Below, in pieces: positions 49,811-58,689 of a stretch of 64,000 nt of DNA. The position numbers and the translations under genes were made by a program. Every line of letters starts with the position of its first letter. The stretch's first letter is position 1. Origin of the DNA: SXOA01 sp051004015 (GTDB lineage Bacteria; Planctomycetota; Planctomycetia; Pirellulales; Pirellulaceae); contig JBPCKT010000148.1 of the NCBI GenBank assembly GCA_051004015.1, forward strand, positions 1 through 64,000. The letters run 5' to 3'. The notes under the pieces are model-generated. The model saw nothing but the letters and a program-made list of their open reading frames with translations. It was not told where the DNA came from and did not search any database.

Positions 49811-52018
49811 GTGCAATGTCATGAAGTTCGTCCGAACGATTTCTTCGCGGTGGGACAAGCTGGTAAACGGGGGGGGCAGGTAAATAAGGCAGCTCGCCGT
49901 CGCTACCGCGCGGTGCATGCCTCACGCTCCCGGCAACTCTTGTTTGAGCAACTGGAAGATAAGTCCCTTCTGAGCACGGTCGGGGTGATGGCCCCTTCCA
50001 GCCACGTCCCAGAAGGTAATGGCGCTATCGTCTACATCTCCGTCAACCCGCCAACGTACACGACCGTCACCGCCAGCTACCAGACGAACGCCGGCACGGC
50101 GATTGAGGATACGGACTATGATGGAGTCTCCGGCTCCGTGACGATTTACCCCGGCCAGCCCTACGTCGGTATTTCCATCCCCGTCTATAACGACTTTTCG
50201 TTCGATCCGGGCGAGACATTTTCCATCACGCTAACCGGCGCGACGGGTGCCACTGTCGATCCAGCCAACAGCAGCACGACAATCACGATTGACGATGTGC
50301 CCCCTCCGGCGGGTTCCGGCACATTGTGGATCACTCCGACCGTCTCGCATAACGAGGGAACGAATCAAGGTGCATTGACGGAATACAAATTCAATGTTGT
50401 GTTCAGCGGGAATATTCCGGGAGGATTTGTCGCCGAATACCATATTCGGCCCAAGGGCGCTCCCAATTCCCAAGGTTACGCGACTCCGGACAAGGACTAT
50501 GTCGCGCAGTCCGCGGGGAATCTGGCGTTTACAGGCACAACCGGCCAGACTCTCGAGATTATTGTCAACGGCAAGAAAGACGACCGCGTTGAATTCGACG
50601 AGTCCTTTGAGGTCGTCATCGATTCGGTCCATACAGGTAGTGGAATGCCGGTCAACGTCACTCATTCTGCCATTGGGACTGGCGTCATCGTCAACGACGA
50701 TTTCGCGGATTTGCGATATCTTGATTTCCAGCAGTTAGAAGACGATCCTCCCGCGGCGGGGCGGTTTATCCCGCTTGACATCAGCCTCAAAGTTTCGGCG
50801 TTTGAGAAAGACGTGGTCGTCTCGTACAAGTTCACGCCGGTTGACGCCACGCTTGGTTCCGACTACACCGCCGCAACCGGTGTCCTTACGGTAACGATTC
50901 CGGCGGAGCAATTCTGGCCAACGGCTTATCCTACTGCCACGGTAATTCCGGACATTGTCACAGAACCCAATGAAACATTGAAGATGGAGATCGTCGGTGT
51001 CGCATTTGCCGACGGCTCCGAATTTCCGGGAATCCGCAACTACGAGCGGATTGCTCTCGACGTTGTGACCAGCACCACAACCATAACTGCGGATCATTTT
51101 GCCATCGGCACAATCATTGACGACGACCAAAAACTGATAACGGTAACGACTCCAATTGTTGCTCCTCCGCCCCTTGAGGGGAATGGTGGCGCAGCAACAA
51201 CGGTGACGGTTAACGTCAACTACATGGGAAAGACGCCAGCGGCAAATCCGTTTTACGTCTTGGTTGATGCGGTAAGTGGTTCCGCGACATTTGTGGAAGA
51301 CTTTGATTTCGTGACTTGGGGTTGGTTCGACGGCCTTCCTGCGAACACGAGGGCTGTTTATTTCGCCGGGACAGTGGGCGAAACACATCCCGTTGTTATG
51401 GAGTTTGTCGGTGATACTACGGTTGAAATCAATGAGACATTCACCGTGGTTGCCAGCTCCATTTACCAGCCTCCCAATACCGGCAATTCAGGTGTGTCCA
51501 TTGACATGACGGCGAATTCGGCCGCAATTACAATCACCAATGATGACACCGCAAGAGTAAGCATTGATTATCTGATAGTGCCCCATTGGGAAGTTTGGGA
51601 GGGCGATGGAGTCGATGATCCCGTTGGATCGATTTCACTGGAACTCTCCAATGAGGTCGACGTCCCTGTTTACGTCGAGTTTACGATTGCAGGTTCTGGG
51701 GCGTCTCCGGCCACCATTCCAGCAATCACCGTGACGGGCTTGGCTCCTGCTGTCCGTGGCACCGATGACATCTCGGCGCTACCGAACGCACAGTGGAGTA
51801 CACTCACAAGCTCTTTCTGGGTCACGATTCCTGCGAACACAACAACCGGCAAGATCGACATCCAGGTTCTTTCTGATGGCGTGGTCGAAGCACACGAAAC
51901 GCTGACAGTTACGCTCGTAGGAATAGGCGAAGTTCCTCCGGCAGCGGGGCGGGCGGGGAATCTCGTTGTGTCCCCCACGGATTTTGCGGGTCAGTTGAAA
52001 ATCAAGAACGATGACTAA
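49811..52018 (+). CDS. Secreted Calx-beta repeat protein with probable N-terminal frameshift
   Basis: 735 residues if started at GTG 49811. The true start is probably ATG 49821 (MKFVRTISSRWDKLVNGGG...), in another frame that ends at TAA 49881-49883; that frame joins the main one if the G8 run at 49869-49876 had nine Gs or if ribosomes slip back one base. The main frame carries LEDKSLLS (about 47-54), the planctomycete extracellular motif, then about five Calx-beta-like units (about 60-715; DDTDYDGVSG-type turns). It has no RTX block or dockerin. Base composition is AT-richer than the 3055-residue relative. Function in adhesion or matrix is inferred. Confidence 0.75.
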   Translation: MQCHEVRPNDFFAVGQAGKRGGQVNKAARRRYRAVHASRSRQLLFEQLEDKSLLSTVGVMAPSSHVPEGNGAIVYISVNPPTYTTVTASYQTNAGTAIEDTDYDGVSGSVTIYPGQPYVGISIPVYNDFSFDPGETFSITLTGATGATVDPANSSTTITIDDVPPPAGSGTLWITPTVSHNEGTNQGALTEYKFNVVFSGNIPGGFVAEYHIRPKGAPNSQGYATPDKDYVAQSAGNLAFTGTTGQTLEIIVNGKKDDRVEFDESFEVVIDSVHTGSGMPVNVTHSAIGTGVIVNDDFADLRYLDFQQLEDDPPAAGRFIPLDISLKVSAFEKDVVVSYKFTPVDATLGSDYTAATGVLTVTIPAEQFWPTAYPTATVIPDIVTEPNETLKMEIVGVAFADGSEFPGIRNYERIALDVVTSTTTITADHFAIGTIIDDDQKLITVTTPIVAPPPLEGNGGAATTVTVNVNYMGKTPAANPFYVLVDAVSGSATFVEDFDFVTWGWFDGLPANTRAVYFAGTVGETHPVVMEFVGDTTVEINETFTVVASSIYQPPNTGNSGVSIDMTANSAAITITNDDTARVSIDYLIVPHWEVWEGDGVDDPVGSISLELSNEVDVPVYVEFTIAGSGASPATIPAITVTGLAPAVRGTDDISALPNAQWSTLTSSFWVTIPANTTTGKIDIQVLSDGVVEAHETLTVTLVGIGEVPPAAGRAGNLVVSPTDFAGQLKIKNDD
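49869..49876 (+). other. G8 homopolymer at frame junction
   Basis: Eight consecutive Gs follow TAAAC. A 9-G version would join the ATG 49821 frame to the long Calx-beta frame. Candidate phase-variation tract, slippage site or sequencing error. Confidence 0.6.
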
Positions 52019-52063
52019 CCATTGGCCCTTTCCCATGACACTCGTTTGCGATAGGAGACAGCC

Positions 52064-53317
52064 ATGCGCATAGTTCGCCTACAGGCACTGGCTCTCTGGC
52101 TGGTGATTCACCTGAGCACTTTTTTGGCTTGTGCCCACGATATAGGTGCTTGCATTGCGCTGGGAGACGAGTTGCTTTATAAAGTCCCCCGTTTAGCCGA
52201 GGATAATCGGGCCATCGTGGCGGGGATTGGTGTATTCCCAAAGGGAACTGCGTTCATCGTCGCGCACGACACGGACAAGCGGCTTGTGGTCTGCAAGCAG
52301 GGCAAAACCGGAGACCTGGAAACAGTCGCCAACTTTCACTTGCCCGAGGATGGTGTACCGATTAACGCCATCCCGTATGGAGACTCCCACGTTTGCGTGC
52401 TGGACCTCAAGGGAAGACTGTGGTTCTTCAAGATCTCCCTGAGTACGGGTAGTGTCGAGCAAGTCAAGGTCATGCGGTTTGAAAAGACGGGCGCCCTGCG
52501 CGGACCGCGGCCCGCTGCGTATTCCCCAAAAACGGCCACCCTCTACGTTTGCTCCGGATTCTCCAACGAAATCTGGACTCTCTCGGTCAAGGACCCGAAC
52601 AAGCCGGTGCTCACCCAGCGAGCGACCGCGGCATTCCCCGAGGCATTGCCGGCAGGCGAATTCGGACGCCCCGTTGAACTGATCACGGACAAGATCCAGG
52701 GGCCGGTCGCCCTGGCGGTCTCGGGAGACGGTCGGGACTTGTATCTGGTCAACTTCACGGCCCCGTCGGGGGTCACGGCCCCATCCTTGGCCCAGTTTCG
52801 CATTTCCCAGGAGGATGGCACTCTGGCCTACTCGCAAATCTATGACCGGACCACAATCAAGGGGGAACGGCGACTAGTTCCCCACAGCATTCTTCTACCG
52901 TGGGCAATCGCTGCCTCCCCAGACGGCGAACAAGTCTATGTTGGTGGCCTTGGAAACACGATTGGAATTTTTAACCGTGATGCCGAGAGCGGCGCGTTAA
53001 CTCTGCATGATGTACTTTTTCCTCAACTGCCAGGCTTGTCGGCATTGGATTACATCGTCGCGGTGCGGACGACCCTGGACGGACGCGGAATTATTGTCAC
53101 CTGTAAGGACACCGGAACGATTTTCGTTTTCGACCGCGAGGCGAATGGCAAGCTCAAAATCCGCAAGCAAGTTGGACCCAAGGGAGACAAGGGAGAGTTA
53201 GCGTTTTTGGGGTTGTCCGATGCAGTCTTGACGTTGGATAACGACAAGGTCCTCTTTACATCGACAGGTGTGATTCTCGGCGCGGCTGATGCCAGGGTTG
53301 CTCAACCAAAGAAATAG
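52064..53317 (+). CDS. Exported beta-propeller protein, lactonase-like
   Basis: 417 residues, signal peptide (about 1-24). The body is a repeated beta-propeller pattern (VAVSGDGRDLYLVNFT, AIAASPDGEQVYVGGLGNTIGIFNRD, AVRTTLDGRGIIVTCKDTGTIFVFDRE) like the lactonase/YVTN propeller family. No catalytic residues are clear, so it could bind rather than hydrolyse. It starts 45 bp after the Calx-beta gene on the same strand, suggesting co-transcription and possible partnership. It has the same AT-richer composition. Confidence 0.8.
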   Translation: MRIVRLQALALWLVIHLSTFLACAHDIGACIALGDELLYKVPRLAEDNRAIVAGIGVFPKGTAFIVAHDTDKRLVVCKQGKTGDLETVANFHLPEDGVPINAIPYGDSHVCVLDLKGRLWFFKISLSTGSVEQVKVMRFEKTGALRGPRPAAYSPKTATLYVCSGFSNEIWTLSVKDPNKPVLTQRATAAFPEALPAGEFGRPVELITDKIQGPVALAVSGDGRDLYLVNFTAPSGVTAPSLAQFRISQEDGTLAYSQIYDRTTIKGERRLVPHSILLPWAIAASPDGEQVYVGGLGNTIGIFNRDAESGALTLHDVLFPQLPGLSALDYIVAVRTTLDGRGIIVTCKDTGTIFVFDREANGKLKIRKQVGPKGDKGELAFLGLSDAVLTLDNDKVLFTSTGVILGAADARVAQPKK

Positions 53318-53378
53318 CCTATTGGCGCACGAACGGCGAAGGTGACGCTCTCGCCGGAAGTCCTGACCCAACCACGTC

Positions 53379-53408
53379 TTGACGCCTCCCGCCTGCATAC
53401 CGTACGGT
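53379..53408 (+). promoter_or_regulatory. Possible promoter for tRNA-Thr
   Basis: TTGACG (53379-53384) and TACGGT (53403-53408) are spaced 18 bp apart; the latter is 25 bp before the tRNA. The -35 match is good, the -10 match weak. Confidence 0.35.
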
Positions 53409-53433
53409 AAGGGGTTCACCGGGATTTTTGCGC

Positions 53434-53507
53434 GCCAGCATAGCTTCAATTGGCAGAGCACCGCTTTCGTAAAGCGGGGGTTGTGGGTTCGACTCCCACT
53501 GCTGGCT
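53434..53507 (+). tRNA. tRNA-Thr (anticodon CGT)
   Basis: A full cloverleaf: acceptor GCCAGCA with TGCTGGC, D-arm GCTT...GAGC, anticodon stem CCGCT/AGCGG with loop TTCGTAA (anticodon CGT at 53468-53470, reading ACG), and T-arm GTGGG TTCGACT CCCAC. The discriminator base is T and no CCA is encoded. The TPR-alphaCTD gene begins 36 bp downstream. Confidence 0.95.
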
Positions 53508-53542
53508 CTGGTCTATCGAATCTGCACAGGAGCTCTCTCTCA

Positions 53543-54871
53543 ATGCCTACCAGTGTTCTCGTCGACGTCCACGATATCGTCCTTTCCAACAGTTCCTTCG
53601 GTCCCCGCGAAATCACGCAGCTTTCGCAGTCGATCACCGAGGATTACGCCCACTTTGGCACCCTCCGCGACTCCGTCGCCGAGCTGGAAACGCGGGAAGA
53701 CCGCACGCCGGCGTCGGCTGTCCGCCTGGGGGTTTGCTACTATCTGCTGGGCCGTTATCGCATGGCGCTGGAGACGCTCGGCTCGGCGGACGGCGGGGCT
53801 CTGGCCAACTTTTACATCGGCAAGACCCGCTTCGCCCTGGGTGATTACCCCGAAGCCGCGAAAGCCTACCAGGCGGCCAAGACCGCCGGCTACAACGCGG
53901 ATGACGCCGCAATCGCCATCGCGGAAGCCCAGCGCTACAACAAGGACCCCAAGAAGGCCCTCGAGACCCTGGACAAGCTCTCCGGCGCGGTCGAGCAGAC
54001 CGCGGAGTACCTTTATCAGCGCGGGGCCACCGTGGCCGCTCTGGGGGGCAGCACGCAGGAGGTTTGTGCCCTGTACGAGCGGGCGGTGGAAGCCGATGGC
54101 AAGCATCCCGGGGCGCTGTTCAGCCTGGCGACAGAAAATGACCGCCGCGGTAATGACGAGCTGGCCCTGCAGTTTTATCAGCGGGCGGCGGCGTCGTTTC
54201 CCGCCAATGTGGGGACGCTGATCAACCTGGGGCTCCTTTACGAGGATCGCCAGCAGTTCGATCGGGCTCAGATGTGCTACCAGCGTGTGCTGGAGGTCCA
54301 GCCCGATCATCCCCGGGCCCGCCTCTACATCAAGGACGCCTCCGCCTCCGGCAGCGGCTGGATTGACGAAGAGGCCCAGCGCCGCAATGACCGCCTGGCC
54401 CAGGTCCTGAGCATCTCCGTCAGCGATTTTGAGCTCTCCGTCCGCAGCCGCAATTGCCTGACGAAGATGGGCGTGCGGACCCTGGGCGATCTGACCCGCA
54501 CGTCGGAAGCGGAGCTGCTGGGGAGCAAAAACTTCGGGGAAACGTCGCTGGTCGAAATTCGTGACATGCTCGCCAGCAAGGGGCTGGAGCTGGGCCAGTT
54601 CGCCACGGACAAGGGGGGCGTCCCCGAGCCGGTCATGGACATTTCCGCCATGTCGCCGGACGAGCAGGCGATGCTCGAACGGCCCATTTCGGACCTCAAT
54701 CTTTCCGTGCGAGCCCGCAAATGCATGGCCCGCCTGGGCCTGACCCTCATGGGCGAGCTTTTACGGAAATCGGGGGACGACCTGCTGGAGTGCAAGAACT
54801 TCGGCGTCACCAGCCTGAACGAAGTCCGCGAGAAGCTGACCTCGATGAGCCTCAAGCTCCGCGGGGACTGA
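53543..54871 (+). CDS. TPR protein with two RNA polymerase alpha-CTD-like modules
   Basis: 442 residues from the ATG at 53543 (AGGAG upstream). TPR helices fill about residues 30-270 (VRLGVCYYLLGRYRMALETL, TLINLGLLYEDRQQFDRAQ). Two helix-hairpin-helix modules like the RNA polymerase alpha C-terminal domain follow: about 288-343 (LSVRSRNCLTKMGVRTLGDL...NFGETSLVEIRDML) and about 382-438 (LSVRARKCMARLGLTLMGELL...NFGVTSLNEVREKL). Arg265 and Gly296 equivalents are kept in both; the Lys298 equivalent is Thr in both. The polymerase-assembly N-terminal domain is absent. It probably contacts DNA or transcription factors as a decoy or adaptor. No signal peptide. Confidence 0.85.
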   Translation: MPTSVLVDVHDIVLSNSSFGPREITQLSQSITEDYAHFGTLRDSVAELETREDRTPASAVRLGVCYYLLGRYRMALETLGSADGGALANFYIGKTRFALGDYPEAAKAYQAAKTAGYNADDAAIAIAEAQRYNKDPKKALETLDKLSGAVEQTAEYLYQRGATVAALGGSTQEVCALYERAVEADGKHPGALFSLATENDRRGNDELALQFYQRAAASFPANVGTLINLGLLYEDRQQFDRAQMCYQRVLEVQPDHPRARLYIKDASASGSGWIDEEAQRRNDRLAQVLSISVSDFELSVRSRNCLTKMGVRTLGDLTRTSEAELLGSKNFGETSLVEIRDMLASKGLELGQFATDKGGVPEPVMDISAMSPDEQAMLERPISDLNLSVRARKCMARLGLTLMGELLRKSGDDLLECKNFGVTSLNEVREKLTSMSLKLRGD

Positions 54872-54901
54872 TAGTGGCCGGCACTCTCCGTGTGCCGGCA
54901 T

Positions 54902-54924
54902 GTCTGCTCGCGGAGTGAGCAGAC
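54902..54924. repeat. Palindromic repeat, GTCCGCTCAC family variant
   Basis: GTCTGCTCGC and GTGAGCAGAC pair around GGA (one G-T wobble). Like the 12709 copy it lies at a gene end, here 5 bp from the stop of the small Cys-rich gene. Confidence 0.75.
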
Positions 54925-54928
54925 TACT

Positions 54929-55165
54929 TTAATACGTCTCGCGGTAGCAGTCGCGGCCGCTCACGCAGGACTGGCGGTTGACGTAGTCCCGGTCGGGGCC
55001 GAGGGAATTCTGCGTGGTGTTGCACCAGCAGGCGCCGGCATTCGACTCTGTGGTCTGCTCCGTTTGCCCCAGCGTGCCATGCACGTACATCGACTTGCTC
55101 CGCAGGTGGATGCAAGCCGGGCCGGAGATTTGGGGCAGGGGGCGAAGGTCAATTGTGGTGGGCAT
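54929..55165 (-). CDS. Small Cys-rich protein of the molybdenum-enzyme operon
   Basis: 78 residues starting at the ATG 55165, 2 bp after the stop of the FAD-subunit gene. It has five cysteines (18, 46, 48, 67, 73), including CWC, and ends RQSCVSGRDCYRETY. No signal peptide is evident. The tight spacing makes it the last gene of the molybdenum hydroxylase operon, but I cannot assign a role; metal or cofactor handling is a guess. Confidence 0.7.
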   Translation of the reverse strand: MPTTIDLRPLPQISGPACIHLRSKSMYVHGTLGQTEQTTESNAGACWCNTTQNSLGPDRDYVNRQSCVSGRDCYRETY

Positions 55166-55167
55166 GA

Positions 55168-56157
55168 CTAGAATCCTCCCGTTTCCTGGCCGGCGGCACG
55201 CAGGATGGCGCGCTTGACGGCTGTCTTGGCGAGTTGCACTTTGTACGCATTGTGATTGAGCGGGCGAGCCGCAACGATGGCAGCCAGGCCCGCGGCATCC
55301 GCAGTTTGCTCGTTGACCGGCTGGCCTGTAATGGCGGCAGCGGCTTCGTGGGAAATCCAAGGCGTGGGGGCGACCTGGCCCAGAATAATTCCGGCCTCGC
55401 GGACGATGCCCCCTTCGATTCGCAGCGAAGCGGCCGCGGATGCGAGCGGGAAATCGGGCCCTTCACCCTGGCGGACTTCATAGGTCGCGCTGGCGAAGTT
55501 GCGGCGATCCGGCAGGATAATGTGCGTGAGGAACTGGCCGCGGGCCAGGATGTTCTCCCGTTCGCCTTCGTGCCGCGGAATCCGGAAGAGCTGCTCGATG
55601 GGGAGAAACCGCTCGTCATCTTCCGTGGGGCCAAGCACGCGGGCTGTCGCATTCAAGGCAATTAGCGCCGGAGCGATGCGGGAAGCCGAGACGAACTTGG
55701 CCGCCCCTTCGTTGCCGAAAATGGCATGATAACGGCTGTCCCCTTCTTCCACCGCGCTGCCGCCGGCCGCCAAGAGGCCGCGGCCGCCGCGGAAGTACCA
55801 GCACTGCGGCCGCTGCAGGACCTCGCCGCCAATGGTTCCCTGGCATTGCATCTGCATGCTGCTGATGCCCTGGATGGCCTGGCCAATGGCGGGGTAAGGG
55901 TCGAGATAGGGATGGGCGAGGACTTCGTCGAGCATCACCGCGGCTCCGATGGCAATCGCGCCGCCGTCGAGTTGCTCGATGTTCTTGAGCGACGGAATAT
56001 CGCGGATGTTCACGACCAGGTCGGGCGTGAGAATCATCTTTTTCAGCAGGCCGACGAGATCGGTCCCGCCGGCCAGGATTTCAATCTCCCCCGGCTCGGC
56101 GAGGAGGGAGAGGGCTTCTCCTTCCGTCGTTGGGGAGGCGTAGGCGAAGGATTTCAT
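55168..56157 (-). CDS. FAD-binding subunit, PaoB/YagS-like
   Basis: 329 residues. The CoxM-type FAD-binding fold is shown by EIEILAGGTDLVGLLK, then NIRDIPSLKNIEQLD and the GTIGGEVLQRPQCWYFRGG region, which matches the PaoB/YagS subtype. In that subtype this stretch holds cysteines of a [4Fe-4S] cluster; here only the first (QRPQC) is seen, so the extra cluster is probably missing. The C-terminal domain (NPLNHNAYKVQLAKTAVKRAIL type) is standard. The subunit passes electrons from the molybdenum subunit to FAD. Confidence 0.85.
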   Translation of the reverse strand: MKSFAYASPTTEGEALSLLAEPGEIEILAGGTDLVGLLKKMILTPDLVVNIRDIPSLKNIEQLDGGAIAIGAAVMLDEVLAHPYLDPYPAIGQAIQGISSMQMQCQGTIGGEVLQRPQCWYFRGGRGLLAAGGSAVEEGDSRYHAIFGNEGAAKFVSASRIAPALIALNATARVLGPTEDDERFLPIEQLFRIPRHEGERENILARGQFLTHIILPDRRNFASATYEVRQGEGPDFPLASAAASLRIEGGIVREAGIILGQVAPTPWISHEAAAAITGQPVNEQTADAAGLAAIVAARPLNHNAYKVQLAKTAVKRAILRAAGQETGGF

Positions 56158-56214
56158 GAGGGGGCTCCGTGAGGAGGTTTTTTTTTCAGTTTTCAGTTTT
56201 CAGTTTTTTCGCTC

Positions 56215-56328
56215 GTTCCCAAGCTCCGCTTGGGAACGCCAGTCTCGAAGCTCTGCTTCGTCTTTTGATTGGTCGGTGTTCCGGAAGCGGAGCTTCCGGA
56301 GGTGTGTTCCCAAGCGGAGCTTGGGAAC
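56215..56328. repeat. Cluster of AAGCGGAGCTT-type palindromes
   Basis: GTTCCCAAGC with GCTTGGGAAC (56215-56237), TCCGGAAGC with GCTTCCGGA (56279-56300) and again GTTCCCAAGC with GCTTGGGAAC (56306-56328). They lie between the molybdenum and FAD subunit genes with a TTTTCAG tandem run at 56186-56210. Confidence 0.75.
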
Positions 56329-56349
56329 AAGTTGGTTAGTTAGTTCTGC

Positions 56350-58689
56350 CTACCCCACTTTTTTGCTCTTGGCTAAGGCCGCCAGGACCCGCTCGGGAGT
56401 CAGCGGCAGGACGGGGACGCGGACGCCGAGGGCGTTGGCGACGGCGTTGCTGATCGCGGCGCCGGGGCTGATGACGGGGGGTTCGCCGAGGCCGATGACG
56501 CCGCGGGAGCGCTCGCTCTCCGGCTCATACAGGTTCACCACGATTTCGCCGATGTCTCCCAGCCGCGGCAGGCGGTAGTCCTTCATTTCGGCATTCAGGA
56601 CCGCGCCGCTAGTGGGATCCTGAATCCGAGACTCGAACAGGGCGTAGGCGATTCCCATGATGACCGAGCCATAAATCTGGCTTTCGGCCTGCGTGGGGGC
56701 GACGACCAGGCCCATGTCTTGCACGGCGACGAACTTCTTCATTTTGACCTGGCCGGTCTCGCGATCGACCGCTACGTGTGCCATCTGCACGCCTCCGACC
56801 GTCACATTGGAAAGGGGGCTCTTGGTCCCCCCCTTGTAGTCCGCGATGACTTCGAGGGGCTTCATACCGATCAGCGAGCAGGCCTCTTTCCAGGAGACGC
56901 TCTTGCCCCCTGCACCGGCAATCTTGCCGCCGCTGGCTTTGAGCGTGGCAGCTTCCACGCCGAGCTTTGTCGCGACGAGGTCCAGGATTTTGGCGAGCGC
57001 GTCGACTCCCGCCCGGCGATGCGATTCGCAGACGCCGCCGATCGTGGTGCTGCCGCCGGAAGGTCCGCTGGCGGGATACTTCGAGGAGCCGATGTTGATC
57101 TTGATGGCGTCGATCGGGAGGCCCAAGGTCTCCCCCAGAACCATTCCACAGGCGGTGCGGGTCCCGGTGCCGAGGTCCTGCGTGCCGCAGAAAGTTTCGA
57201 CGCCGCCGTCGGGATAGACCTTGAGCATCACGGTGGAGGAGTTGGCGCTGCCTCCCCAGGTGTGGATGGCCATGCCCAGCCCTTCCACGACGGAGCCCTT
57301 GGCCGGTCCCTTGCCGTGCGGGTGCCACTTGGCTTTCCAGTCCATCAGCTTCGCGCCGACTTCCATCTCGCCGGCGTAGACCGAAGGCTTGGCCCCGGAG
57401 ACGAGCGGGGCCTCGTCGGTGCCGAGGTTTTTCAGGAAGATGTCGTAGCTGTCGGCTCCCATCTTGGCGGCCATGTCGTCATACGCGGTTTGCGTAATCG
57501 CGCAGGCTTGCGGATGGTTCGGCGCACGCCAGGCCCGGTTGGGGGCGGCGTTGTTCTTGATGTTGGTCTGGACGCGGCGGAAGTTCTTGGGGGCGAAGAC
57601 GTAAGGAATCACGCCGTGGCCGACGCCCGAGCCGCTCTGGGTTGCGCCGCCCGCTCCCCAGTGCTCGCTGTCCCAGACCTTGACGATGCCGTCCTTGTCG
57701 GCCCCCAGGCGGACCTTGATATAGCCGCTGGGGCGATTGCCGCCGAGCTTGAATTCCTGGTCGCGGTCGAGCATGAACTTGACGGGGCGGCCTGTCTCCT
57801 TGCTGATGCGGGCCGCGGCAATGGCCCAGTAATCCGGGGCGAACTTGCTGCCAAATCCGCCGCCGATGTAATCGCAGTGGACCGTCACGTCGTCAGCCGT
57901 AATTTTCAGGCCGGCGGCGAACCCGTCGTCCGTGCCGGAGACGTTTTGCGTGGAGAGGTGGGCGATCAGCTTGCCATCGACCCATTCCACCGTGCTGCCG
58001 TGCGGTTCCAGGCAGCAATGGGTGATGGTGTCGATGCCGTAGTAGCCCTCGACGACGTGGGCCGATTCCTTGAGCAGCCGCTCGATTTCCTTGGCGGTGA
58101 ATTCCTTTTCATCGTCGTCTTCGCCAGCTTCCTTTTCGGTCTGCGTCTTGCCACCGCCGGGGAAGGTGCGGCCCGCTTTCTTGGCCCCTTCCAGATTGTC
58201 TTCCTGAACGAAGACCGGGAGCTTCTCGTATTCCACCTTGATCGCGGCGACCCCTTCGGCCGCGGCTCCTTCGCTCTCCGCCGCGACGACAGCGATGAGC
58301 TCTCCCTGCCACTCAATCTCCCAGTCCTTCTTGTCTCCCATCGGTTCGGGCTTCAGGACCTCGATTTTCACGACGCCCGGAAGTTTCTCTGCCGCGGCCG
58401 TATCGACCGACTTGATTTTGCAGTGGGCGTGCGGGCAGCCGAGCCCCTTGGCAATGAGCTGATTTTTGAGGTTGATGTCGTAGGTGTACTTGGCGGCGCC
58501 CGTGGATTTGGGCATGCCATCCTGGCGCAGCACTTTCTTGCCCAGGAGCGACGATTTGTCCTTGGCGGGCCAACCATATTTGACTTTGTCATCGTCAAAT
58601 TTCTTGGCATCCGCGGCGGCCTTGGCTTTGGCGGCAGCGGCTTTCGCTTCGTCGTCCGCTTTTTTCTTTTCGTCTTGTAGGTTAACCAT
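56350..58689 (-). CDS. Molybdenum-binding subunit of a xanthine-dehydrogenase-family enzyme, PaoC/YagR-like
   Basis: 779 residues. An unusual charged Lys/Ala-rich N-terminal extension (about 1-40) precedes the molybdopterin-binding fold: DYIGGGFGSKFAPD, AWRAPNHPQA, CGTQDLGTGTRTACG, and the catalytic glutamate in GLGEPPVISPG near the C-terminus. The family hydroxylates aldehydes or purines using water and molybdopterin. Its start overlaps the iron-sulfur subunit by 8 bp. All hallmark molybdenum-site motifs are present, so this subunit should be functional. Confidence 0.9.
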   Translation of the reverse strand: MVNLQDEKKKADDEAKAAAAKAKAAADAKKFDDDKVKYGWPAKDKSSLLGKKVLRQDGMPKSTGAAKYTYDINLKNQLIAKGLGCPHAHCKIKSVDTAAAEKLPGVVKIEVLKPEPMGDKKDWEIEWQGELIAVVAAESEGAAAEGVAAIKVEYEKLPVFVQEDNLEGAKKAGRTFPGGGKTQTEKEAGEDDDEKEFTAKEIERLLKESAHVVEGYYGIDTITHCCLEPHGSTVEWVDGKLIAHLSTQNVSGTDDGFAAGLKITADDVTVHCDYIGGGFGSKFAPDYWAIAAARISKETGRPVKFMLDRDQEFKLGGNRPSGYIKVRLGADKDGIVKVWDSEHWGAGGATQSGSGVGHGVIPYVFAPKNFRRVQTNIKNNAAPNRAWRAPNHPQACAITQTAYDDMAAKMGADSYDIFLKNLGTDEAPLVSGAKPSVYAGEMEVGAKLMDWKAKWHPHGKGPAKGSVVEGLGMAIHTWGGSANSSTVMLKVYPDGGVETFCGTQDLGTGTRTACGMVLGETLGLPIDAIKINIGSSKYPASGPSGGSTTIGGVCESHRRAGVDALAKILDLVATKLGVEAATLKASGGKIAGAGGKSVSWKEACSLIGMKPLEVIADYKGGTKSPLSNVTVGGVQMAHVAVDRETGQVKMKKFVAVQDMGLVVAPTQAESQIYGSVIMGIAYALFESRIQDPTSGAVLNAEMKDYRLPRLGDIGEIVVNLYEPESERSRGVIGLGEPPVISPGAAISNAVANALGVRVPVLPLTPERVLAALAKSKKVG

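Noticed and set aside
56719..58680. 653-codon plus-strand open frame
   Set aside because: Antisense to the molybdenum subunit gene, which has full catalytic motifs.
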